From AP-15 sp963712825 (lineage in GTDB: Bacteria > Pseudomonadota > Alphaproteobacteria > ATCC43930 > CGMCC-115725): 64,000 bases of DNA. The notes under the pieces are model-generated. The model did no database searches. It was not told the origin of the DNA and saw nothing but the letters and a program-made list of their open reading frames with translations. Below are positions 1 to 8,383 of the stretch, piece by piece. The position numbers and the translations under genes were made by a program. The DNA is taken from assembly GCA_963712825.1 (NCBI GenBank), contig CAVQJP010000015.1, positions 86,922-150,921 on the forward strand, given 5' to 3'. Position 1 is the first letter of the stretch. The number at the start of each line of letters is the position of its first letter.

Positions 1-449
1 ATCTCAGCCGGCAGATCGTCATAGGCGGCGTGCATATTCGAGAATTCCGTGCCTCCGAGCGGCTTGCCGTCGCGATGCGGGATGCGAATGCCATAAAGCA
101 CGTTCACAAACCCGGCGACATCGCGATAGGTCATATCGGTGTGCCAGTCCTGCCCGGCGTCCGGGCTGCCGATGTATTTGTCGTCCTCTTTGAGGTTTGA
201 GAGGATGTCGATCTGCGGATATTCGCGGCTCGTGTCCAAGGCGCGGGTGGCGCTGCCCTGGATTTCGCCGAACCGCTCCGAAAAGCGCTTCAGCGCGCCG
301 AGGTCGAGGCGCTGCTCGGGAAAGCGCAGCACGCCATGCTCGCCGAGCGCCAGCAAAATTCGCCCGAAATCGTGCTCGCCGAGCGGTTGCGCCAGATCCA
401 TCCCGCGCACCGTGGCGCCCAGCACCGCACCCGTCGGTTCGATGATCAT
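1..449 (-). CDS. TauD/TfdA-family Fe(II)/2-oxoglutarate dioxygenase, N-terminal part
   Basis: The gene starts at ATG 449 and runs off the left edge, so about 149 residues are visible. The pattern W102-H-T-D105 is the HxD iron-binding pair of the TauD/TfdA fold, and the N-terminal stretch (GAVLGATVRGMDL) is typical of that family. Members use Fe(II), O2 and 2-oxoglutarate to hydroxylate small organic acids or sulfonates; the substrate cannot be told from this half. The distal His and the Arg that binds 2-oxoglutarate lie outside the window. It follows the class II aldolase by about 50 bp on the same strand, so the two are probably co-transcribed and work on the same compound. Confidence 0.85.
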   Translation of the reverse strand, partial: MIIEPTGAVLGATVRGMDLAQPLGEHDFGRILLALGEHGVLRFPEQRLDLGALKRFSERFGEIQGSATRALDTSREYPQIDILSNLKEDDKYIGSPDAGQDWHTDMTYRDVAGFVNVLYGIRIPHRDGKPLGGTEFSNMHAAYDDLPAE

Positions 450-498
450 CTCGTGTCTCCGTTGACCGCCGTCCCCCCGATCATCTTAGGCGTTCTGC

Positions 499-1260
499 TC
501 AGTCTTTGTAGGATGGGTCGATGCGGTCGAGCTTGCGCAGCAGCGCCGGCCATTCGAGCTTGGCCGGATCGGCGCTGAGGCGGCTCCTAGAGCGGTCATA
601 GGCGGCGCTGACGACCGCCTCGCCGATCGGGTGGAATTCGGCGCCCGATTGCTGAAAGGCGAGCTGCATCGCGCACGCCCGCTCCATGCGGTAGGTCGCC
701 AGGAAAGCCGCGGCGATGCTGCTGCCGACGACCAGCAGGCCGTGGTTGCGCAGGATCATAATGTGACGGTCGCCGAAATCGGCGAGAAACCGCGCGCGTT
801 CCGCAGGGCTGCGCGATGTGCCCTCGTAGTCGTGATAGGCGACGTCGCCGATTATTTGCAGCGCGTGCTGGTTAAGCGGCAGCAGACCGTCCTCTTGCAT
901 CGACACGGCGCAGCCGGCGATCGAATGGGTGTGGAGCACGCAAGCGATCTCCGGGCGGGCCCTGTGGACCGCGGCGGGGATAGCGAAACCGCCGCTGTTG
1001 ATCTCGCCGTCCGAGGGCTCGACCCTGTTGCCGTCGGCGTCGATCTTGACCAGCGACGACGCGGTCATCTCGTCGTACAGCAGACCGTAACGATTGATCA
1101 GAAAACGGTCGGGCTCCCCTGGCACGCGCGCGGTGATGCGCGTGTTGATCAGGTCCGACCACCCGAACAGGTCGACCAGCCGATAGCAGGCGGCAAGATC
1201 GACCCGGGTGCGCCATTCCGCTTCGGTGGTGTTTCCGAACGGCAGTTCCGTGATCGACAT
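499..1260 (-). CDS. Class II aldolase/adducin family protein
   Basis: This 253-residue protein has the class II aldolase/adducin fold. Visible zinc-site elements are H110-T-H112 (LHTHS) and H173 in the RNHGLL motif, and E86 in GEINSGG sits where the family places its catalytic acid. Members cleave or epimerise sugar phosphates or act on similar hydroxy acids; many family members in catabolic operons have no assigned substrate, and none can be assigned here. It lies between a 536-residue protein of unknown function upstream and a TauD-like dioxygenase downstream, all on the minus strand. That arrangement suggests a small catabolic operon. Confidence 0.85.
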   Translation of the reverse strand: MSITELPFGNTTEAEWRTRVDLAACYRLVDLFGWSDLINTRITARVPGEPDRFLINRYGLLYDEMTASSLVKIDADGNRVEPSDGEINSGGFAIPAAVHRARPEIACVLHTHSIAGCAVSMQEDGLLPLNQHALQIIGDVAYHDYEGTSRSPAERARFLADFGDRHIMILRNHGLLVVGSSIAAAFLATYRMERACAMQLAFQQSGAEFHPIGEAVVSAAYDRSRSRLSADPAKLEWPALLRKLDRIDPSYKD

Positions 1261-1417
1261 GTGCGTTTGCTCCCGCTTTGAGCGGGATAGAGCGCGCCCG
1301 CTCGGTCAGGGTGTCAACCGGGATTTCCGCTGCTCTCGCAAGGGGAGCCTGTCGGCGCGCGCCCGGTCGGCCGGGCGGGACCGCGAGCAGCAGACGATCC
1401 CGCCGCGGGCCGATGCG

Positions 1418-3028
1418 TCAGTGCAGCTCGGCGTGGCCCATCGCTTCGCCAAAGCGGCGGGCGGCTTCAAAGGTGTCGCCGTATTTACGGTGGCCGGCGG
1501 AGATATGCGCGCAGGCGAGCAGCAGCCGCCCGCGGTCGGCGCATTGATTCTTGCCGTAATCCTGCAACAGGCATTGCGGGATTTCCTGGTTGTGCGGGTC
1601 GTTGCCAAAGCGCGCTGCCATCAACGCCATCCGCTGAACCAAGGGTGCGCGGTCTTCGCCGCTGTCGAGATAGGCCTTGGTCCACGCCACCGACTGCGCG
1701 GTGTCGAGGGCGGCCAACAACTCTTCGACCCGGCCGATGATCTGGGCGCCGCTCATCCGCCCGGCGTTGCCGGGGGCGCCGATCGGCGCTGATTTGGCCC
1801 AGCCCATATGCTTCTGGTTCCACGCCGCCTGGTTGACCATGGAGCCCGCGACATAGAGCAGCTTCAAGCGCTGCGGATGCTCGAAATTGTCGTAGAACCA
1901 ACCGAGCGTGTTGCAATATTCGTAGGTGTGCTGCGGCATCGAGAATGCGTTCGGACCGTCGGTCTCGAGCACCACCTGGGCCGCCGCCAGCTGGATGGCG
2001 TCGACGATCCGGCGGGGCGCGGCGCCGCCGAGCAGCAGCTTGCTGATCTGTTCGACATAGGCCGGCTCGTGCTGGCGGAGCAGCGCGTCGACAAGCGCCT
2101 CGGTTTCGGCCTCGCCGAGCGGCCCGGTGTTGCCGAGGAGCGCGCGCTCGCGCTCGGTGGTGCCGCCTTGCGGCACGGCGTGGACCTCGGCCCCCTCGAT
2201 AAACATCGTGACGATGTTGCACGCCATCTCGTAGACCGAATGCCACCGCGGCCCGACCGCGATGTCGAGCGCGCCGGCATAGATCACGTCATGCGCGTTG
2301 TCCCAGCCGATCGCATTGCCGATCTCGACGACCGAACGGGCGCGGTAGGCCTTGTGCCCGGTCGTGTAGGAGCGGTTGTAGAGCATCCGGTCCTGGACGT
2401 CGATCAGCCCGGCAAACACCAGCTGCGCCAATACTTCCTTGCGGCGCTCGGTCTCTTCCATCAGACCGAGAAAGACGCGGTAGGCGTCGATGACCTGGCC
2501 GCGTTCGACCAGAGTCAGCCAGTTGTTGAGGCGTTCGGTGAGCGGGCCGGTTTCTTTCAGCGGCTCCTGGTCCTGCCAGTAGACGACCGGGGCCGGCGGC
2601 GTTGTGTTCGGCATTTTGTAGCCGCGGGTCGCATAGTGGCCGGGAGCCTTCAGAATCTTCTGGTTCCAGATGTCGAGCCCCGACGGGATGTACCAGATCG
2701 TTTGCGCCAGCGGCAGCGCCGCGAGCTTTTCCGGGAGCATCGTCTGCAGGTTAACCGCGGCGCGCGCCGACAGCAGGCAATGGTCGTTGTTGACGAAATT
2801 CGGGAAGCCGTCGTCGATGCGCTGATGGTAGGGCACGTGGGTATAGGGCGCGTGGATTCGCACCGCCTCAGCCATGATCTCGGGCAAGGGCCGGCCGCGC
2901 CGCAGCAATTCGTAATAGACCCGGCTGCCGCCGATCTGGTCGCGGGCGAGGAGGCGGTCCTCGAGCTCCCGATAAAGTCCAGCCGCTTGTTGACGGCCAT
3001 TTGAATGCGGTGCGGCTGGCGTCGGCAT
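1418..3028 (-). CDS. Conserved protein of unknown function, 536 aa
   Basis: I do not recognise this protein. The ATG at 3028 is preferred because a GAGGAG ribosome-binding site lies about 10 nt upstream; a start ten codons further out (3058) is open but has no such site. The protein looks soluble and mainly helical, with no signal peptide or membrane segment. It is rich in aromatic and His residues, with clusters such as GPRWHSVYEMACN and PQHTYEYCNTLGWFYDNFEH that could hold a metal or an oxygenase site. A distant relation to the questin-oxidase-like helical proteins crossed my mind but cannot be shown by eye. It heads an operon-like run with the aldolase and the dioxygenase. Confidence 0.6.
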   Translation of the reverse strand: MPTPAAPHSNGRQQAAGLYRELEDRLLARDQIGGSRVYYELLRRGRPLPEIMAEAVRIHAPYTHVPYHQRIDDGFPNFVNNDHCLLSARAAVNLQTMLPEKLAALPLAQTIWYIPSGLDIWNQKILKAPGHYATRGYKMPNTTPPAPVVYWQDQEPLKETGPLTERLNNWLTLVERGQVIDAYRVFLGLMEETERRKEVLAQLVFAGLIDVQDRMLYNRSYTTGHKAYRARSVVEIGNAIGWDNAHDVIYAGALDIAVGPRWHSVYEMACNIVTMFIEGAEVHAVPQGGTTERERALLGNTGPLGEAETEALVDALLRQHEPAYVEQISKLLLGGAAPRRIVDAIQLAAAQVVLETDGPNAFSMPQHTYEYCNTLGWFYDNFEHPQRLKLLYVAGSMVNQAAWNQKHMGWAKSAPIGAPGNAGRMSGAQIIGRVEELLAALDTAQSVAWTKAYLDSGEDRAPLVQRMALMAARFGNDPHNQEIPQCLLQDYGKNQCADRGRLLLACAHISAGHRKYGDTFEAARRFGEAMGHAELH

Positions 3029-3203
3029 GATGTCTCGCTCCTCGGTCGTGCCCGGCAACGAGGCATCCTAATGCGTTACTCAACTTGTTCGTCATGCCAC
3101 ATTGACAGCCCTTGCCGCCGCGCCCCGCATGGCTGCGACTTGGGACGACCCAAAGCACAGGCGGGCGCATTATCCGTAGCCTCCGCTGCTTCGCCGGTCG
3201 TCG

Positions 3204-4133
3204 CTATTGTCCGGCCAAAAAGGTCATCGTCAAGGTCCCAAAGCAATAGGCGCCGGGCTGATGGCTTGGATTGTTGTTGGTCGGCGAAAAATAGCCGTTC
3301 ACGCAGCTCTGGCTGTTGCCGATGCAGGACGCGGTCGGGGTTCCGCACATCGAAGGATAGCCCGTCGCGGCGTAGATGCCGCTCGTCGCGACCGGGCCCC
3401 GGCAGGTAAAGGTCGGCTCGCCGGGGCACGAAACCTTGACCGGCAAATTGTAGGACGCGCCGCCCGTGCCCTTGCAGTAGCTGTTGGCGGCGTTGAACAG
3501 GCTGTCGGTGCAATTTTGTGGAATTACGCTGACGTCGTAAAAGATGCAGCTCGGATACGTCACCTTGCCGAAAGTACAATTGGGTATGAAATTAGGTTCA
3601 ATGATCGTGTTGTGCGGGAGGTTCGACTGCGCTCGCCAGCAATTGAGAATACCCGTGGGATCGAGCGACTTTGCCGCGCAAAAACGCGAACCGGGGTTGG
3701 CGTCCGAATCGGTGACGGTTGCCGCGCATGCGGTGTTCTTGGCGACGACCACCGTCGAATTGGTCGCGGTCTTGGCGCAACCCGCACCCCAGGTGATCGC
3801 GGAACCGGCCTGCGGCGCAAAGCCGACATAAATCGTAGCGCCGGTGTCGTTGACGATGCTGACCGCGCTGCTCGGTGCCGCCTGGAGGTCCGGCTCGCAC
3901 GCTATCTCGGCGATCGCCCGTAGGCGCGGATCCTCGATCGGGAACATCCTGCCGGTCCGTCGGTTTTGAAACCGCGGTGCGGACCACCGGCCTTCGGGGC
4001 AGATCAGCGACAGGTCGGCTTCGACATCGGGACCGGCGCCGCTCAGATGTACGATCCGAGGGTTCTGCGCATCCTCGGCAGCGACCCGATGACCCCCGGT
4101 CAACAACCCGATCGCCAGCATGACAAGCCACAT
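3204..4133 (-). CDS. Secreted cysteine-rich protein, possibly thaumatin-like
   Basis: Starting at ATG 4133 gives 309 residues with a clear signal peptide (MWLVMLAIGLLTGG, cleavage near VAA-ED). Longer starts up to 4370 are open but would bury the signal sequence. The mature part holds many Cys residues in the last two thirds, spaced as in disulfide-rich exported domains. The stretch IVNDTGATIYVGF, then a Cys-rich region with YDVSVI and NLPVKVSC, resembles the layout of thaumatin-like proteins (an N-terminal strand on polar ligands, then EISL..GFNVP), but the similarity is weak. It is probably periplasmic or extracellular. It is divergent from the FAD oxidoreductase gene that starts at 4370. 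Function unknown. Confidence 0.55.
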   Translation of the reverse strand: MWLVMLAIGLLTGGHRVAAEDAQNPRIVHLSGAGPDVEADLSLICPEGRWSAPRFQNRRTGRMFPIEDPRLRAIAEIACEPDLQAAPSSAVSIVNDTGATIYVGFAPQAGSAITWGAGCAKTATNSTVVVAKNTACAATVTDSDANPGSRFCAAKSLDPTGILNCWRAQSNLPHNTIIEPNFIPNCTFGKVTYPSCIFYDVSVIPQNCTDSLFNAANSYCKGTGGASYNLPVKVSCPGEPTFTCRGPVATSGIYAATGYPSMCGTPTASCIGNSQSCVNGYFSPTNNNPSHQPGAYCFGTLTMTFLAGQ

Positions 4134-4369
4134 GCCGCGTGCGACCGTTCGCGATCTGTGAAGAACCCTGGCGGCTCGAAAAGCTTGGATGGGTTTGCAG
4201 AACAGTCGGCGGTTTATCGAAAATTGTCTGTCGATTGCGGCATAATTCGTGTCGCGCATCATGCAACGTGCTCCCCGGTAGAGACGCCGAAATAATGCAC
4301 CGAGAGGAATTACCGCGATATGAACGCGGCGGTTTCGCCTCGGCAGGGTGGCGGTGGTAAACTGCCGCA

Positions 4370-5686
4370 ATGCTTAACCCCGACATCCTGCACCGGGATT
4401 TCAGACCCGAGCCCTATTGGTGGGAGGCGTACCGGCCGAGCGCAGGCGAGCTTGTCGAGGTGCCGAAGGAGGTGCAGGTGGCGATCGTCGGCGGCGGCTA
4501 CGCCGGGTTGTCGGCGGCGCTGGAACTGGCCAAGCACGGCATCGAAGCGGTCGTCCTCGAAGCCGAGGAGCTTGGCTTTGGGGCCAGCACCCGCAATGGC
4601 GGCGCGGTCAGCGGCGGCGTCAACATCGGGAAAAGCTTTACCGGCAAGACGTCGGCGGTCGACCGCGGCCGGACGGAGCGCATGCTCTCCGATGCCGGCG
4701 ACGCGTTTTCGCTGATCGACCGGCTGATCGGCGAAGAGGGGATCGACTGCGGTTGGGAAAAGCCGGGCCGGTTTGTCGGAGCCTGGACGCCGAAGCATTT
4801 TGAGGCGCAGCAGCGGCGGCTCGACATGCTGAACGGCGCCGCACGGTCGGGCGCCTACATGCTGCCGCGCGCACGCCAGCGCGACGAGATCGCCAGCGAC
4901 TATTATCATGGCGGCATGGTGGTCGAGCGCTCCGGGAAACTGCACCCGGCGCTTTACTACAAGGGGCTGCTCGAAGCCTGCCGCGGGCGCGGTGTCGCGG
5001 TCTGCGCCAAGGCCGCGGTCGGACGGATCACGCCCACGGGCAGCGGCTGGCGTGTTGATACCGGCCGCGGCGCGGTGACGGCGGGCGAGGTCGTCATCGC
5101 GACGAACGGCTATACCGGGGGCTTGACCCCGGCCCTGCGCCGCCGCGTCGTGCCGATCGCGAGCCACATCATCGCCACCGAGGAATTGCCCGTCGACCTC
5201 GCCCGCGCGCTGATCCCGCGCGGCCGCACTCTGTCCGACACCCGGCGCGTCCTGTGCTATTACCGGATGTCGCCCGATGGCCGGCGGATGATCTTTGGCG
5301 GCCGCGCCCGCTTCACTCAGGTCGGCGCGGCGGTCAGCGCCCCGGTCCTGCACCGCCAGATGACCGCGCGGTTCCCGCAATTGCATGGCATCAGGGTGAC
5401 CCATGCCTGGACCGGCAACACCGCCTTCACCCTCGACGCGTTGCCGCATATGGGACAACAGGACGGGCTGCATTTCTGTCTCGGCTGCAACGGCAGCGGG
5501 GTTGCGATGATGACCTATCTCGGCTGGCAGACCGCGCGCAAGATTGCCGGCGCCGCGAATTACCGCTGCAGCTTTGACGCCGTAGACTTTCCCGGCCACC
5601 GGCTCTATTCGGGCGACCCGTGGTTTTTGCCGGCGGTTGGGAGCTGGTACCGGTTGCGGGACCGTGTCGACCGGCTGTTGTCCTGA
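4370..5686 (+). CDS. FAD-dependent amine/amino-acid oxidoreductase (DAO family)
   Basis: A 438-residue flavoprotein of the D-amino-acid oxidase superfamily. The dinucleotide-binding signature VAIVGGGYAGLSAALELAK lies at residues 37-55, followed by the acidic end of the second strand (VVLEAEELG) and GASTRNGGAVSGG, which contacts the FAD in this family. The C-terminal part has HAWTGNTAFTLDALPHMG and GCNGSGVAMM, typical of the gamma-glutamylputrescine oxidase (PuuB)/OrdL branch. It probably oxidises an amine or N-substituted amino acid with release of ammonia or an aldehyde in the cytoplasm; the substrate is not evident. The next gene is a dihaem cytochrome 25 bp downstream, possibly only by chance. 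Confidence 0.85.
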   Translation: MLNPDILHRDFRPEPYWWEAYRPSAGELVEVPKEVQVAIVGGGYAGLSAALELAKHGIEAVVLEAEELGFGASTRNGGAVSGGVNIGKSFTGKTSAVDRGRTERMLSDAGDAFSLIDRLIGEEGIDCGWEKPGRFVGAWTPKHFEAQQRRLDMLNGAARSGAYMLPRARQRDEIASDYYHGGMVVERSGKLHPALYYKGLLEACRGRGVAVCAKAAVGRITPTGSGWRVDTGRGAVTAGEVVIATNGYTGGLTPALRRRVVPIASHIIATEELPVDLARALIPRGRTLSDTRRVLCYYRMSPDGRRMIFGGRARFTQVGAAVSAPVLHRQMTARFPQLHGIRVTHAWTGNTAFTLDALPHMGQQDGLHFCLGCNGSGVAMMTYLGWQTARKIAGAANYRCSFDAVDFPGHRLYSGDPWFLPAVGSWYRLRDRVDRLLS

Positions 5687-5711
5687 CCGGCTGTTGTTCT
5701 GAAAAGCCGCA

Positions 5712-6752
5712 ATGGCCCAGCACGCGAGCAACCCGATGCGCCGCAGCCATTTTGCCTTCGCTCGCTTGTTTCTGCTCGCAGTCGTGAGCTGGGCGCCGAG
5801 CGCCGTCGTGCACGGGCAACCCGCGGCGGAGCCGCGCCCCGATGCGGCGGCGCCCTGGCAGGTGCCCGATCCCGATGCTCTGCCGGACGACGCGTCGGGG
5901 CGCCAAGTGCGCTGGGGACGCGACTTGATCGACCACACCTCGGTGCTGCTCGGCCCGGATGCCCCGCCGAGCAGCCGCTTCACCGGCAACGGTCTCGATT
6001 GCCAGAGCTGCCATCTGAGGTCCGGCACGCAGCGGTTCGCGTTGCCGTTGGTCGGAGTGTGGGGAGCTTATCCTGCCTTCAGCGCCCGGCTGGGCAAGGT
6101 CCAGAGCTTGGCGGCGCGGGTCAACGACTGCATGGAGCGCAGCATGAACGGCCGTCCGTTGCCGGAACAGGGTCCGGAAATGGCAGCGATTCTCGCTTAC
6201 CTGAAGTTCATCGGAGCCGAGCCGGCGGCGGCCGGGCGCGCGGTTCCGAAGCTGCCGCTGCCGCAGCGCGCCGCGGACCCGGTTCACGGCCAGGCGGTCT
6301 ATCGCAACATATGCTCCGCCTGCCACGGGCCGGATGGGGCCGGGGTCCGCTATTCGCAGGCCGAGCAGCGTCGCCATCAAAGACGCTATTCTTTCCTGCC
6401 GCTGTGGGGAGCCGACAGCTACAATGACGGCGCCGGAATGGCGCGCAACATCACCGCAGCCTGGTTTGTCCACGCCAACATGCCGCAAGGCGTCACTTTC
6501 GCCGATCCGCTCCTCAGCCCCGAGGACGCCTATGACGTTGCCGCCTACGTCAATCAGCAGCGGCGGCCGCACAAGGCGCCGCTCGAAAGGGATTATCCGA
6601 ACCGCTGGCTGAAGCCGGCCGATGCGGCTTTCCCACCACTGCTTGGCCCGTTTTCTGCGCGGCAGCACGCGCTCGGCCCATGGCCGCCGATCATCGACTG
6701 GCTGAAGACGCACGCACCGCCCTCGGCCCAAGCGCCGCCGCTGGTGGACTGA
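5712..6752 (+). CDS. Dihaem c-type cytochrome, TsdA (thiosulfate dehydrogenase)-like
   Basis: A 346-residue exported protein with an N-terminal signal segment (about residues 13-35) and two haem-attachment motifs, C97-QS-C100-H101 and C201-SA-C204-H205. The first half has the TsdA-type pattern LDCQSCH, then LPLVGVWGAYPAF, then VNDCMERSMNGRPLP. In the known enzyme this domain surrounds the active-site haem that couples two thiosulfate molecules to tetrathionate. The second half is an ordinary cytochrome c domain for electron exit. Thiosulfate oxidation or tetrathionate reduction in the periplasm is the best guess. The substrate is inferred from family likeness only, because TsdA relatives are broad. 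Confidence 0.75.
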   Translation: MAQHASNPMRRSHFAFARLFLLAVVSWAPSAVVHGQPAAEPRPDAAAPWQVPDPDALPDDASGRQVRWGRDLIDHTSVLLGPDAPPSSRFTGNGLDCQSCHLRSGTQRFALPLVGVWGAYPAFSARLGKVQSLAARVNDCMERSMNGRPLPEQGPEMAAILAYLKFIGAEPAAAGRAVPKLPLPQRAADPVHGQAVYRNICSACHGPDGAGVRYSQAEQRRHQRRYSFLPLWGADSYNDGAGMARNITAAWFVHANMPQGVTFADPLLSPEDAYDVAAYVNQQRRPHKAPLERDYPNRWLKPADAAFPPLLGPFSARQHALGPWPPIIDWLKTHAPPSAQAPPLVD

Positions 6753-6809
6753 CGCGCGAACCCGTCCATGCGCTATGCTGCGGAGCGATTGTCGAGAGGA
6801 GGACCCCCG

Positions 6810-7097
6810 ATGGATTTTGAGACTTACCGCGAATTGATCGCGCAGGACGCCCCGCCGCCGGAATTGGGCATGGCGCTGCAGGCATTGTGGTGGGAAGCCA
6901 AGGGCGACTGGCACCAGGCCCACAAATCGGCGCAGCAGCAGGGCGACGCCGAAGGTGCGTGGGCGCATGCCTATCTTCACCGGGTCGAGGGCGACATGCG
7001 CAACGCCGGCGGCTGGTATGGGCGTGCCGGCCGGCCGATGCCAACGGCGCCGCTGAAGGAAGAATGGGAAACGATCGCCCGCGCTCTGCTCGGCTGA
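6810..7097 (+). CDS. Small conserved protein of unknown function
   Basis: A 95-residue protein starting at ATG 6810, with a strong GAGAGGAGG ribosome-binding site 9-10 nt upstream. An earlier in-frame start at 6768 would place this site inside the gene. It has no signal or membrane segment, is helical in appearance and carries a tandem alternation of Ala, Trp and His (LQALWWEAKGDWHQAH, AWAHAYLHRVEGD) reminiscent of a degenerate TPR or Sel1-like helix pair. It is likely co-transcribed with folK, which begins about 12 bp after its stop. Function unknown. Confidence 0.6.
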   Translation: MDFETYRELIAQDAPPPELGMALQALWWEAKGDWHQAHKSAQQQGDAEGAWAHAYLHRVEGDMRNAGGWYGRAGRPMPTAPLKEEWETIARALLG

Positions 7098-7108
7098 CCC
7101 CGGAGCGC

Positions 7109-7612
7109 TTGGCGCCGCCGATCCTGATCGGGCTCGGGGCCAATCTCGACAGCCCGCGCTGGGGGACGCCGCGCGAGACCCTGGCCGCTGCTCTCGCGGT
7201 GCTCGAAGGCAACGGTGTCGCCGTCCGCGCGCGCTCGGGATGGTACCGCAGCGCACCGGTGCCGGCGTCGGACCAGCCGTGGTTTGTCAATGCCGTCGCG
7301 GCCTTGGCGACCACCCTCGCGCCACCGGACCTGCTCGGGCTGATGCAGGCGATCGAGACATGCTTCGGCCGGGTCCGCGGCGTGCCCAACGCAGCGCGGG
7401 TGCTCGATCTCGACCTGCTCGACTACCGCGGCGAACGCGTCCAGTCGCCGGACCTGATCTTGCCTCATCCGCGGCTGCACCAGCGCCGTTTCGTGCTGGC
7501 GCCCTTGGCCGAGACCGCACCCGGATGGCGCCACCCGGTCCTCGGCTTGACCGCGGCGCAACTGCTCGCCCGGCTCGACGCGAACCAGCCGGTGGAACGG
7601 CTGCCATGCTGA
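7109..7612 (+). CDS. folK: 2-amino-4-hydroxy-6-hydroxymethyldihydropteridine pyrophosphokinase
   Basis: HPPK transfers pyrophosphate from ATP to the pterin in folate synthesis. The reading frame contains the family start IGLGANLDSP, then SAPVPASDQPWFVNAV and the signature VLDLDLLDY, whose Asp pair binds the two Mg ions, followed by LILPHPRLHQRRFVLAPL. No ATG is available. The TTG at 7109, two codons before the conserved PPILIGLG strand, gives 167 residues, which is normal for the family. The open frame extends further upstream through the preceding gene but without homology. The enzyme is cytoplasmic, and folP/folB partners are not in the window. Confidence 0.85.
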   Translation: MAPPILIGLGANLDSPRWGTPRETLAAALAVLEGNGVAVRARSGWYRSAPVPASDQPWFVNAVAALATTLAPPDLLGLMQAIETCFGRVRGVPNAARVLDLDLLDYRGERVQSPDLILPHPRLHQRRFVLAPLAETAPGWRHPVLGLTAAQLLARLDANQPVERLPC

Positions 7613-7689
7613 CCCGCGGCGCGTCGTTCGATTGTGCTGGTTCGACCGCACCGCTATAACGCCGTCCGATACTCGCCGGCGGAGACAAA

Positions 7690-8349
7690 ATGTCCGTGTT
7701 CGAAGCGGCTCGCGCCCACATGATCGCGAGCCAGCTCCACCCCAACAAAGTCACCGACGACCGCGTGCTCAACGCCTTTGCCCGGATCCGGCGAGAGCTG
7801 TTTGTGCCCGAGCAGCTGCGCTCGGTGGCTTATGTCGACGAGGATTTGCCGCTCGGCCGCGGACGCTGTCTGATGCAGCCGATGGTGGCGGCGCGGCTGA
7901 CCCAGGCAGCCATGCCGGCGCGTCTCGACAACGCGCTCGTCGTCGGCGCCGGAACCGGGTACGAGGCGGCTGTGCTGAGCCTGCTGACGCGCACCGTTGT
8001 CGCGCTCGAAGAGGATGCGCAGCTCGCCCGGCCCGCCCATGCCGCGTTGGTCGAGGAGGGCATCGCTTCGGTCAGCGTCGTCGAAGGGCCGCTTCGCGAA
8101 GGCTGTCGAGCGCGCGCGCCTTATGACGTCGTGATGTTTGCGGGCGCGGTAGCGGAACTGCCGAACGAGATTGTCGTCCAGCTCGCTGAGGATGGCCGGC
8201 TCGTTGCCGTCGTAAAAGCGGATGGCGGCGGCGTCGGCCGCGCCACCATTGCGACACGCACTGGCGGAGTGATCGCGCGGCGCGTTATGTTCGACGCGGC
8301 AACCCCGCTGCTGCCGGGTTTGGCGCCGAAGCGGGCGTTTGTATTCTGA
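7690..8349 (+). CDS. pcm: Protein-L-isoaspartate O-methyltransferase-like protein
   Basis: A 219-residue class I SAM-dependent methyltransferase of the PCMT family. It shows the family N-terminus (MIASQLHPNKVTDDRVLNAF), the segment RELFVPEQLRSVAYVDEDLPLG that precedes the SAM site, and a glycine-rich loop VVGAGTGYEAAVL at about residues 84-96. True Pcm repairs isoaspartyl damage. In this position, immediately before tolC in alphaproteobacteria, the gene is a shortened PCMT-like paralogue whose substrate is not established. It is cytoplasmic. The tolC gene begins 34 bp after the stop. Confidence 0.8.
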   Translation: MSVFEAARAHMIASQLHPNKVTDDRVLNAFARIRRELFVPEQLRSVAYVDEDLPLGRGRCLMQPMVAARLTQAAMPARLDNALVVGAGTGYEAAVLSLLTRTVVALEEDAQLARPAHAALVEEGIASVSVVEGPLREGCRARAPYDVVMFAGAVAELPNEIVVQLAEDGRLVAVVKADGGGVGRATIATRTGGVIARRVMFDAATPLLPGLAPKRAFVF

Positions 8350-8383
8350 GTTGCAGATCGGCTTGACAGCCTCAGAGTTGGCG

